Shown piece by piece: positions 30,892 through 38,620 of a stretch of DNA of 64,000 nt. Numbering within the stretch: position 1 is the stretch's first letter; each line of letters opens with the position of its first letter. Below the pieces are notes generated by a model. It worked only from the letters and a program-made list of their open reading frames with translations. It did not search any database and was not told where the DNA came from. The position numbers and the translations under genes are program-made. The stretch is from Ramlibacter tataouinensis TTB310. GTDB taxonomy: Bacteria > Pseudomonadota > Gammaproteobacteria > Burkholderiales > Burkholderiaceae_C. Where the stretch lies: positions 1,996,001 to 2,060,000 of the forward strand of contig NC_015677.1 of the NCBI RefSeq assembly GCF_000215705.1, in the 5' to 3' direction.

Positions 30892-31515
30892 ATGCGGGTG
30901 GTCCTGGCGGACGACCACCTGCTGGTGCGCGTGGGGCTGCGCGCGCTGCTCGGCGACATGGATGGCGTCGAGGTGGTGGGCGAGGCAGGCGAAGGCCGCG
31001 AGGCTCTGCGGCTGGTGCAGCAGCTGCGTCCCGATATCCTGCTGACCGACATCGCCATGCCGCAGCTGGGCGGCCTGCCCCTGCTGCGGGAAATCCGCGC
31101 GGCGGACCTGCCGGTCAAGGTGATCCTGCTGTCCATGCACGACAACGACGAGTACGTGGCCGAGGCCATCCGCCTCGGCGCTTCGGGCTACATCGTCAAG
31201 AGCGCGGCGGCGGAGGAACTCGCGTCGGCCATCCAGGCGGTCTCGCAGGGGGACGCCTACCTCAGCCCCCGCATCGCCGGCAAGCTGACCCAGGCCTTCA
31301 GCGGCGGCCACAGCCTGCTGACCGAGCGGCAGACCGACGTGCTGCGGCTGATCGCGCGAGGCGCCTCCTCCAAGGAGGTGGCGCGGTCGCTGAACCTGTC
31401 GGTCAAGACCGTGGAGACGCACCGCTCCCAGATCATGGACCGCCTGGGCATACGCGACCTGGCCGGCCTGGTGCGTTATGCGGTGCGCAAGGGATTGATC
31501 GATCCCGAGGAGTAG
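30892..31515 (+). CDS. NarL/FixJ-type response regulator
   Basis: 207 aa. The receiver domain (about 1-118) has DDH at the acidic pocket, phospho-acceptor Asp53 in LLTDIAMPQ and Lys in YIVKS. The C-terminal LuxR-type HTH (about 142-205) includes LTERQTDVLRLIARGASSKEVARSL in its family pattern. The start at 30892 (MRVVLADDH) is where similarity begins. The partner is very probably the convergent kinase 31476-34010, whose 3' end overlaps this gene by 40 bp. Confidence 0.9.
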   Translation: MRVVLADDHLLVRVGLRALLGDMDGVEVVGEAGEGREALRLVQQLRPDILLTDIAMPQLGGLPLLREIRAADLPVKVILLSMHDNDEYVAEAIRLGASGYIVKSAAAEELASAIQAVSQGDAYLSPRIAGKLTQAFSGGHSLLTERQTDVLRLIARGASSKEVARSLNLSVKTVETHRSQIMDRLGIRDLAGLVRYAVRKGLIDPEE

Positions 31516-34010
31516 GCGCCGGGCGGCTCGGCGAGCCGGAACAGGACCATCAGCGCCGTGCCCCGGCCCGGCTGCGAATCGACGTCGAGCGTGCCGCCGC
31601 GCGCCTTCACCCGCTCGCGCATGCCCACGATCCCCAAGCGGCCGGCGGCGGCCGCGCTCTCGGGGTCGAAGCCCACGCCGTTGTCGCGCACGATCAGCAC
31701 CGCCTGCCCCTCGCTCACACCCAGGCGCACCTCGACGCGGCTGGCGCGCGCATGGCGGGACACGTTGGTCAACGCCTCCTGGCAGACCCGGTAGAGGGTG
31801 ACGACCAGGTCGGACGGCAGCTGTGCCAGGTCGCCCAGGGTTTCCAGGTCCACCGCCATCCGGGCGAGCTCGCGGTGGCGGTTGCACAGCTCCCGCACCG
31901 CCGGCAGCAGCCCCAGGTCGTCGAGCACGGGAGGCCTCAGGTTCATCGACATCGTGCGCACCCGCACGATGGCGTCGTCCACGACCGACCGGGCCAGGTA
32001 CCAGGGCTCGCCGAGGGCGGGCCGGCCTGAATCGGAGCGCGGGGGAACCAGCACCATCCGCACGGCCGTCAGCACCTGGCCGATCTCGTCGTGCAGTTCG
32101 CGGGACAGCTGCCGGCGCTCCTCCTCCTGCGCCGCCAGGAGCCGGCCGGACAGCGCGGAGACGTGCGATGCGTACTCGCGCAGCTGCTGGTCGGCCTTGC
32201 GCCGCTCGGTGATGTCCTCCACGACCACCACGCGGTGGACCTTCTCGCCCGGACGCCCGGGCAGCACCGAGACGCGCACATGCGCCCATACGTCGCGGCC
32301 GCTGCGGTGGCGGTAGCGTGTCTCGACGGCGGCCCGGTCCGGCAGCGGTGCAGCCGGATCGTCCGCGCGTCCCTGTGCATGGGAAAACTGCGCCAGGGGC
32401 CTGCCGATGAGATCGACGCGCTCATAGCCCAGGAGCGAGCACAGCCGTGGGTTGGCCTCCGTGATGCACTCGTCGCGCAGGATGGCGATGCCCACGGGGG
32501 CCTCGGCGATCACCACCCCGAAGCGCGCCTCGCTCTGCGTCAGGGCCCGGGCGCGCTGGAGCGCTCGCTTGCCCAGGTCGTGGTTGAGCTGCTCGAGCGC
32601 CTGTTCCGCGCGCTTGCGCACCGTGATGTCGGTGTACGAGATCAAGGTGGACGAGCCCTTGGGACCGGCCTCGATGGGCCGGCCCCGCATCAGCACCCAG
32701 ATCGACTCGCCTGACTTGACGCGCATTTGCGCCTCGCGCTCCTGCGAGCCCGCCGCCGCACCGAACACGTCTGCGTGGCTGAGCCATTGTTCGTCGCTGT
32801 GGTAGAGGACGCGGTCGCACTGGCCTTTGAGTTCGCCCTGGGCATAGCCGAACATCTGCTCCATGCGCTCGTTGCACATCAGCAGCACCCGCTGGTCCCC
32901 GACGAACGCGGTGCCGGCGGGGGAGTGGTAGAACAGCGCGGTGCCCATCCGTTGGGCTTCGTTGCGTTCGCTGTCGGCCACCGCATGCGCCACCATGCGC
33001 GCCAGGGTCTGTGCGAACTGGCGGTCTTCCTCGCTCCAGCCTTCATCCCCGTGTGCGCGCTCGAGGCGGATGACGCCCAGCAGGCGTGCGCCGAGGCGCA
33101 TGGGCGCGTCCAGGGTCGAGGCGGCGCCCCGCGGCGCGCGTCCGCCGGGGAACAGGTCACCCATGCCGCTGTCGCGCACCGTGTCCGTGGCGCTCATGGG
33201 TTCGCCCTCGGCCAGCGCGGCAAAGTACCGCGCGTGCACCTGCGCGTCCACGGTGAAGCCCTGCTCGTGCGAAGCATCCGACGCGCGATACAGGTCGCGG
33301 CACACCAGGCCTTTGCCGCCGTCCTCCTGCAGCCAGATGCCCGCACGCTCGACCTGCAGCGCCTGCGCCGCCGCCTCGGTGGCCACCTGCAGGAAGCGGC
33401 CGATGGGCGAGACGTCCTGCTCGGCCAGGGTCAGCAGCACCCGGCTGAGTTCCAGCGAACGCGCCGTGCGGGACTTCTCCGCGTCCGCCAATTGTTCGGC
33501 CCGCTTGCGGTCGGTGATGTCCATGCTGATGCCGATCATGCGCAGGGCGCGCCCGGTGAGCGGATGGCGCTCTACAACCCGGCCGTGCCAGAGGACCCAG
33601 CGCACGCTTGCGTCGGCCGCCTCGATGCGCTGCTCGAGGCTGCACTCGTCACGCAGACCGTTGAGCACGGCATCCAGCAGCGCCCGGCCCTGTTCCCGGT
33701 CCCCGGGAGGCAGTGAGTCCACGAGGGCAGAAAAGCTCGTCCGGCTGCGGGCGGGCGCCTGGCCCCGGCCTGCGTCCCAGCTTCCGCTGAGCAGCAGTTC
33801 GCCGCTGCGGTGGTCGTACTCCCAGGGAGAGGCATGGGCGCTGCGCAGCGCGAACTCCATGCGCACGTGGGCCTGCCGCAGTTCGTCGACCTGCTCGCGC
33901 AGCCGCTCGACGGTATTTGCCAGTTCCATGGCCTGCGCGTGCCGGGGAGGTCGACCAGGCAGGAATGCCCGGCCAAGCCGGGCGGCGAAGGAGCGGTAGA
34001 GCTGGAACAT
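31476..34010 (-). CDS. PAS-GAF-PAS-PAS sensor histidine kinase (HisKA_3)
   Basis: 844 aa. Order: PAS (about 60-170), GAF (about 190-350), PAS (about 360-475), PAS/PAC (about 495-615), dimerisation domain of the HisKA_3 type with phospho-acceptor His640 in SRELHDEIGQVL, and HATPase_c (about 735-830; DNGVGFD, GRLGIVGMRERV). No membrane span is evident, so it is probably cytosolic. HisKA_3 kinases pair with NarL-type regulators, matching the convergent neighbour. Several PAS domains suggest more than one input, such as redox or small ligands, not identifiable here. Confidence 0.9.
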   Translation of the reverse strand: MFQLYRSFAARLGRAFLPGRPPRHAQAMELANTVERLREQVDELRQAHVRMEFALRSAHASPWEYDHRSGELLLSGSWDAGRGQAPARSRTSFSALVDSLPPGDREQGRALLDAVLNGLRDECSLEQRIEAADASVRWVLWHGRVVERHPLTGRALRMIGISMDITDRKRAEQLADAEKSRTARSLELSRVLLTLAEQDVSPIGRFLQVATEAAAQALQVERAGIWLQEDGGKGLVCRDLYRASDASHEQGFTVDAQVHARYFAALAEGEPMSATDTVRDSGMGDLFPGGRAPRGAASTLDAPMRLGARLLGVIRLERAHGDEGWSEEDRQFAQTLARMVAHAVADSERNEAQRMGTALFYHSPAGTAFVGDQRVLLMCNERMEQMFGYAQGELKGQCDRVLYHSDEQWLSHADVFGAAAGSQEREAQMRVKSGESIWVLMRGRPIEAGPKGSSTLISYTDITVRKRAEQALEQLNHDLGKRALQRARALTQSEARFGVVIAEAPVGIAILRDECITEANPRLCSLLGYERVDLIGRPLAQFSHAQGRADDPAAPLPDRAAVETRYRHRSGRDVWAHVRVSVLPGRPGEKVHRVVVVEDITERRKADQQLREYASHVSALSGRLLAAQEEERRQLSRELHDEIGQVLTAVRMVLVPPRSDSGRPALGEPWYLARSVVDDAIVRVRTMSMNLRPPVLDDLGLLPAVRELCNRHRELARMAVDLETLGDLAQLPSDLVVTLYRVCQEALTNVSRHARASRVEVRLGVSEGQAVLIVRDNGVGFDPESAAAAGRLGIVGMRERVKARGGTLDVDSQPGRGTALMVLFRLAEPPGAYSSGSINPLRTA

Positions 34011-34070
34011 ACGCGTGATTCTCTTTGCAGCCGCTACGGTACCCGCCTCACCAGCTTAGTTATTAATACC

Positions 34071-34089
34071 TAGGTGTACTTCGCACCTA
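34071..34089. promoter_or_regulatory. TAGGTG-N7-CACCTA dyad before the Pil-Chp operon
   Basis: A perfect 6-bp inverted repeat in the 182-bp divergent region between the kinase gene and the chemosensory operon, next to the only AT-rich stretch there (34058-34070). It could be an operator or a transcript hairpin; -10/-35 assignment is unclear. Confidence 0.35.
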
Positions 34090-34192
34090 CCACCAGGGTA
34101 TGACAGGCGCGCCAGGGTGTAACGCACGGATCGCGCCAGGGCCCAGCAATTCGTACATTCAGTTACGCCAATGTAGAGCTTTCACCCCATCC

Positions 34193-35086
34193 ATGAGAAA
34201 CCCACCCATGCTGGATACCCACCGAATCGCCGCGCAGGCCGCGTCCGCACCTGTGCTCCTGGAACTGCAGGGCCATCCGCCCGCCGCGGCAGGTGATGTC
34301 GTGCGCCTGCTGGTCATGGGCTTCACCGACGCGGAGCGCCGCCTGCTGCAGGGCAGCGTGATGCTGTCCCGGCGCCGGGCGCCACAGCTGGAACTGGTCA
34401 CCGAGGCCGAGGCGGAGCGGGCCGACGTCTTCATGGTCGATGCGCGCGACCGCCTGGCCTCGCGCTGGGCCGAGGGCCGACCCTGGCTGGCGGACAGGCC
34501 CGTGATCTGGGTCGATGGCCGGGAGGGTGCCGCGCCCGGACACGTGCAGATGGCGCGCCCGGTCCAATGGCCCATCCTGCCCATGCTGCTGTTCCGCGCC
34601 ATGGAGCAGCACCCCACCGTGGCCGGCAAGCCGGCACCCAAGCAGGCGTCGCCCGCGTCCGCGCAGCGCGTTCGCCCGGCGGAAGCGGGGCGTGACGTGC
34701 TGGTCGTGGACGACAGCATGGCGGTACGGGCCTACCTGCGCTCGCTGCTGGAGCCGCGCGGCATCCGGGTGGCCGAGGCCGACGGCGGGGAGGCGGCGCT
34801 CGCGGCCACCGCCGCCGGCGCGGTGGACTGCGTGCTCATGGACGTGCTGATGCCCGGGATCGACGGCTTCGAAGCCTGCCGCCGCATCAAGGGCCGGGGC
34901 GGCCTCGTTCCTCCGGTGGTGATGCTCACCAGCAAGTCGTCGCCGTTCAACCTGGTGCGCGGGAAGATGGCCGGCTGCGACGCCTACCTCACCAAGCCCG
35001 TCGATCCCGCCCAGCTTTTCCAGGTGCTCCAGGCCTTCGTGCGCCTGGACCTCGATCTCACCCAGCCGGCGCCGCTGCCGGCTTGA
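34193..35086 (+). CDS. PilG-like response regulator with N-terminal pseudo-receiver
   Basis: 297 aa from ATG 34193 (292 from ATG 34208). Residues about 170-290 form a receiver with VVDDS, phospho-acceptor Asp217 in LMDVLMPGIDG, Thr in MLTSKSS and Lys in YLTKPVDP; this half resembles PilG. The first 165 residues contain VRLLVMGFTDAERRLL, ADVFMVDARD and a VQWPILPMLLFRAME stretch, which look like a receiver fold without acidic pocket. It heads the operon for type IV pilus control. Neither start has a strong Shine-Dalgarno. Confidence 0.8.
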   Translation: MRNPPMLDTHRIAAQAASAPVLLELQGHPPAAAGDVVRLLVMGFTDAERRLLQGSVMLSRRRAPQLELVTEAEAERADVFMVDARDRLASRWAEGRPWLADRPVIWVDGREGAAPGHVQMARPVQWPILPMLLFRAMEQHPTVAGKPAPKQASPASAQRVRPAEAGRDVLVVDDSMAVRAYLRSLLEPRGIRVAEADGGEAALAATAAGAVDCVLMDVLMPGIDGFEACRRIKGRGGLVPPVVMLTSKSSPFNLVRGKMAGCDAYLTKPVDPAQLFQVLQAFVRLDLDLTQPAPLPA

Positions 35087-35126
35087 CCGCCCCGAACCCT
35101 TTCCGTCACCCACCCAAGGAGCCGAC

Positions 35127-35489
35127 ATGCCCCGCGCCATCCTCATCGTCGAAGACAACCAGGCCGAACGCCAGCGCCTGGAAAAGCTGCTGGCCGACAA
35201 CGGCTACGCCGTGACCACCGCCGCCACGGGCGTGCAGGCGCTCGACGCGGTCAAGCGCAGCAAGCCCGACGCCATCCTGATGGACATCAACATGCCCGAA
35301 ATGGACGGCTTCGCCGCGACCCGTGCGCTGCTGCGGGGGGAGGCCGACACGCGCGACATCCCCGTGATCGTGGTCTCGGCCAAGGACCAGAAGGCCGACA
35401 AGGCCTGGGCCCAGATGCTGGGCGTCAAGGGCTACATCACCAAGCCGTTCACCGACGAGCAGGTGCTGTCGCAGGTGCGCGCGGTTTAA
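35127..35489 (+). CDS. pilH: PilH-like single-domain response regulator, copy 1
   Basis: 120 aa, receiver only: VEDNQAE acidic pocket, Asp53 in LMDINMPEMDG, Ser in VVSAKDQKADKAW and Lys in YITKPF. The KDQ-ADKAW segment is close to that of P. aeruginosa PilH, which tunes pilus retraction through the PilU motor. It is preceded by AAGGAG. The next gene is a second, diverged copy. Confidence 0.85.
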   Translation: MPRAILIVEDNQAERQRLEKLLADNGYAVTTAATGVQALDAVKRSKPDAILMDINMPEMDGFAATRALLRGEADTRDIPVIVVSAKDQKADKAWAQMLGVKGYITKPFTDEQVLSQVRAV

Positions 35490-35504
35490 CCAAGGAGTTC
35501 CGCC

Positions 35505-35858
35505 ATGGCTAGCAAGATCCTCGTCGTCGACGACGCCCCCGTGGACCGCGACAACCTGCAACGCATCCTGGCCGGCGCCGGCCACACCGTCATCACGGCG
35601 GAGTCCGGCGAGCAGGCGATCGCCCGCGCCCGCAGCGACGCGCCGGACCTGATCATGATGGACGTGAACATGCCGGACATGGACGGCTTCGCGGCCGCCC
35701 GCAAGCTCAAGAGCGAAGACGCGACCAGGAACATCCCGGTGGTCTTCGTCTCCGGCAAGAACCAGAAGGCCGACATGGCCTGGGGCCTGATGCTCGGCGC
35801 CAAGGGCTATGTGGCCAAGCCCTACACGGCGGCCCAGATCCTGGCGCAGCTGGCCTGA
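35505..35858 (+). CDS. pilH: PilH-like single-domain response regulator, copy 2
   Basis: 117 aa receiver: VVDDAPVDR pocket, Asp53 in MMDVNMPDMDG, Ser in FVSGKNQKADMAWG, Lys in YVAKPY. Paralogue of the gene 15 nt upstream; both keep the NQ/DQKAD signature, so a tandem duplication with later divergence is likely. Good AAGGAG Shine-Dalgarno. One of the two may serve as a phosphate sink. Confidence 0.85.
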   Translation: MASKILVVDDAPVDRDNLQRILAGAGHTVITAESGEQAIARARSDAPDLIMMDVNMPDMDGFAAARKLKSEDATRNIPVVFVSGKNQKADMAWGLMLGAKGYVAKPYTAAQILAQLA

Positions 35859-35865
35859 GACCGGC

Positions 35866-36417
35866 ATGGACGCCGCGTTCGCAACCCTCGCTCCGCTGGC
35901 GCAGCTGGCGCCCAGCCAGGCCCTGGCCATGCCTGCCAATGCGGTGCTCGCCTTCACGGCGCCGCTGGCGGCTGCCGACCAGGACGAGCGCCGGCAAGGC
36001 TTCGCCGTGGGCGGCCTGCGCCTGATGATCCGCTACGAGGACGGCAGCGAGCTGGCCGAACTGCCCGCGTCGACCGCCTTGCCGAACGCGCCGCACTGGT
36101 TCGTCGGCACGGCCAACCTGCACGGCGTGCTGGTGCCGGTGTTCGACCTGGCCGCCTATCTGGGCGTGGCGCGCGGCGGCCGGGCGCGTCCGATGCTGCT
36201 GGTGCTGGGCCACAGCGATGACGTCACCGGCATGGTGATCGACGGCCTGCCGCGCCGCCTGCGCTGGAACGCCGCCCAGGTTGCCGATCCCGGCACCATC
36301 CCGCCCGCCCTGGCCGGCCTGGTGCACAACGCCGTGACCGTGGCCGACGAGCTCTGGCTCGACCTCGACATGCCCGCGCTGCTGGACGCCCTGGAATCCG
36401 CGCTGCGCAACCACTGA
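35866..36417 (+). CDS. pilI: PilI-like CheW adaptor
   Basis: 183 aa CheW-like protein. Core segments GFAVGGLRLMI, LPNAPHWFVGTANLHGVLVPVFDLAAYLG and VLGHSDDVTGMVIDGLPRRLR fit the CheW beta-barrel. In the Pil-Chp system PilI links PilJ to ChpA. Starts 8 nt after the second PilH. Confidence 0.85.
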   Translation: MDAAFATLAPLAQLAPSQALAMPANAVLAFTAPLAAADQDERRQGFAVGGLRLMIRYEDGSELAELPASTALPNAPHWFVGTANLHGVLVPVFDLAAYLGVARGGRARPMLLVLGHSDDVTGMVIDGLPRRLRWNAAQVADPGTIPPALAGLVHNAVTVADELWLDLDMPALLDALESALRNH

Positions 36418-36460
36418 CTTCCCCTTCGTCGTGCAACCCTGAACCTGAACGGAACCCGCC

Positions 36461-38593
36461 ATGAAATTGCGTCTCCCTAGCTTCCAGTCGAGCACCATGC
36501 TCGGCAGCGGCGACACGCTGATCGCCGAACGCCTGAACCGGCTGCTGCGGCAGGCCGCCATCGCCTTTGGTGTGCTGCTGCTGGCGTACCTCGGCGTCGC
36601 CGTCTTCAATACGCGGGGGGTGGCGCAGCAGACCGACCTCGGCGCGCTGGCCCAGGCCGTGCAGGGCTACGAGTCCGCGCTGCTGCAGATGCGACGCAAC
36701 GAAAAGGACTTCTTCGAACGCAAGACGCAGGAGGAGCTGGACAAGCACAAGAGCAACGACGAGGAGTCCCTCGCCCTGCTCAAGGCGGCGAAAGCCAATC
36801 CGGCGGCTACCGACGAAGAGGTGCGGGTGCTGACCGAGCTGGAGAAGACCAACGCGGCGTACCGGCAGGCCTTCCTGGCCGCCGCCAACACCCAGATCGC
36901 CCTGGGCGTGGACGAGAACGCCGGCCTGCAGGGCGCTTTGCGCAAGGCGGTGCGCGAGGCCGAGGCGCTGGCCGATAAATCCGGCGCGCTGGACATCGAG
37001 AACAGCGTGCTGCAGCTGCGCCGGCACGAGAAGGACTTCATCCTGCGCGAACGGCAGGAGTTCGCGGACCGACACGCCAAAGAAGCGCAGCGGCTGCAGC
37101 AGCTGATCGCCGGAGCCAGGCTGGACGGCGCGGCCCGCGCGCAACTGGCCGAATTGGCAGGCGCCTACGACAAGACCTTCAAGGAGTTCGCCGCCGGCAC
37201 GATCGCGGTGAACCAATCCATCGCCACGGCGCGGGCTGCCGCACGCGCCGCGGAAGAGCCCCTGCCCGGGCTGCTGAAGGAAGTCGCCGAGCGCCGCGAT
37301 GCCGCCGCCACCCGGGTGCGCATCGCGCTGCTGGTCTCGATCCCGGCGCTGCTGGCGGTGCTTGCCGCGGTGGGCTGGATGCTGTACCGGACGCTGACCG
37401 GCGTGCGGGTGAACATCACCCATTCGGTGCACCAGCTGCAGAACACGGTGGAGCGGGTGCGCGGCGGCGAGCAGCTCACCGCGGAGTCGGCCGTGGTGAG
37501 CGCCGACGAAATGGGCCAGGTGTGGCGCTCAGTGGACGCGCTGCTGACCGACCGGCTGAACGCGCAGCGCGCGGCCGAGTCGGAGAACGAGCGCCTGAAC
37601 AACTCGGTGATCTCGATCCTGCAGGCGGTGAACCAGCTCTCCCAGCGCGACCTGACCGCCAAGGCCCCGGTGACGGAGGACATCATCGGCACGGTGTCGG
37701 ACTCGATCAACCTGCTGACGGACGAGACCAACAAGGTGCTCCACGGCGTGACGCGCATCGCCGGCGAGGTGCGGCAGGTGTCGGGCAACGTGAAGACGCA
37801 GGCCGAGCTGGTGTCCAAGACCGCCGAGGACGAGCGCAAGAGCGTGAACCAGATGATCCAGGCGCTGGCGGAAGCCACGCAGATGACCGACCAGGTCGCC
37901 AAGGTGGCCGAGCAGAGCAACCGCTCCGCCGAGCAGGCCACGCAGGCCACCGACACGGCGCTGGAGACGGTGACCGGCACGGTGCGCGGCATGGAGTCGA
38001 TCCGCGAGACCATCTCCGAGACCGAGAAGCGGATCAAGCGGCTGGGCGAGCGCTCGCAGGAGATCACCGGCATCGTGAACCTGATCAACACGATCTCGGA
38101 ACGCACGCACGTGCTGGCGCTCAACGCCTCCATGCAGGCGGCGGTGGCCGGCGAGGCGGGCCGCGGCTTCGCGGTGGTGGCCGAGGAGGTGCAGCGCCTG
38201 GCGGAGAGCTCGCGCAACGCCACCCAGCAGATCGGCACGCTGGTGAACAACATCCAGCTGGAGACCAACGAGACGATCGCCACGGTGAACCGCACCATCG
38301 GCCAGGTGGTCCAGGGCTCCGAGCAGGCGCAGAGGGCCGGCGAGCAGATGCGCCGCACGCAGGAGATCACCGCCGCGCTGGTGGAGCAGGTGCGCCGCAT
38401 CGCCGCCGCCTCCGGGGAGCAGAAGCAGATGTCCGAGACGCTGATGAAGTCGGTGCAGACCATCGGCCAGAGCACCGAACGGACGGCCGCGCAGATCCAG
38501 GCGCAGACGCGGGAGACCGACACGCTGCTCGACTCGGCCCGCAGGCTGGTCGACTCGGTCAACGTGTTCAAGCTGATGCCGGTGTCCGTCTGA
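36461..38593 (+). CDS. pilJ: PilJ-like methyl-accepting chemoreceptor
   Basis: 710 aa. TM1 about 31-49, a large periplasmic helical domain (about 50-285), TM2 about 287-309, HAMP-like region, then the signalling domain. The hairpin tip reads [30 protein letters not shown] over its two halves and resembles PilJ more than flagellar receptors (where QTNLLALNAAIEAARAGE is usual). It would sense pilus- or surface-related cues and drive ChpA. Confidence 0.88.
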   Translation: MKLRLPSFQSSTMLGSGDTLIAERLNRLLRQAAIAFGVLLLAYLGVAVFNTRGVAQQTDLGALAQAVQGYESALLQMRRNEKDFFERKTQEELDKHKSNDEESLALLKAAKANPAATDEEVRVLTELEKTNAAYRQAFLAAANTQIALGVDENAGLQGALRKAVREAEALADKSGALDIENSVLQLRRHEKDFILRERQEFADRHAKEAQRLQQLIAGARLDGAARAQLAELAGAYDKTFKEFAAGTIAVNQSIATARAAARAAEEPLPGLLKEVAERRDAAATRVRIALLVSIPALLAVLAAVGWMLYRTLTGVRVNITHSVHQLQNTVERVRGGEQLTAESAVVSADEMGQVWRSVDALLTDRLNAQRAAESENERLNNSVISILQAVNQLSQRDLTAKAPVTEDIIGTVSDSINLLTDETNKVLHGVTRIAGEVRQVSGNVKTQAELVSKTAEDERKSVNQMIQALAEATQMTDQVAKVAEQSNRSAEQATQATDTALETVTGTVRGMESIRETISETEKRIKRLGERSQEITGIVNLINTISERTHVLALNASMQAAVAGEAGRGFAVVAEEVQRLAESSRNATQQIGTLVNNIQLETNETIATVNRTIGQVVQGSEQAQRAGEQMRRTQEITAALVEQVRRIAAASGEQKQMSETLMKSVQTIGQSTERTAAQIQAQTRETDTLLDSARRLVDSVNVFKLMPVSV

Positions 38594-38620
38594 CGCCGGT
38601 CCATCCTCAAGGGTGCGCGC

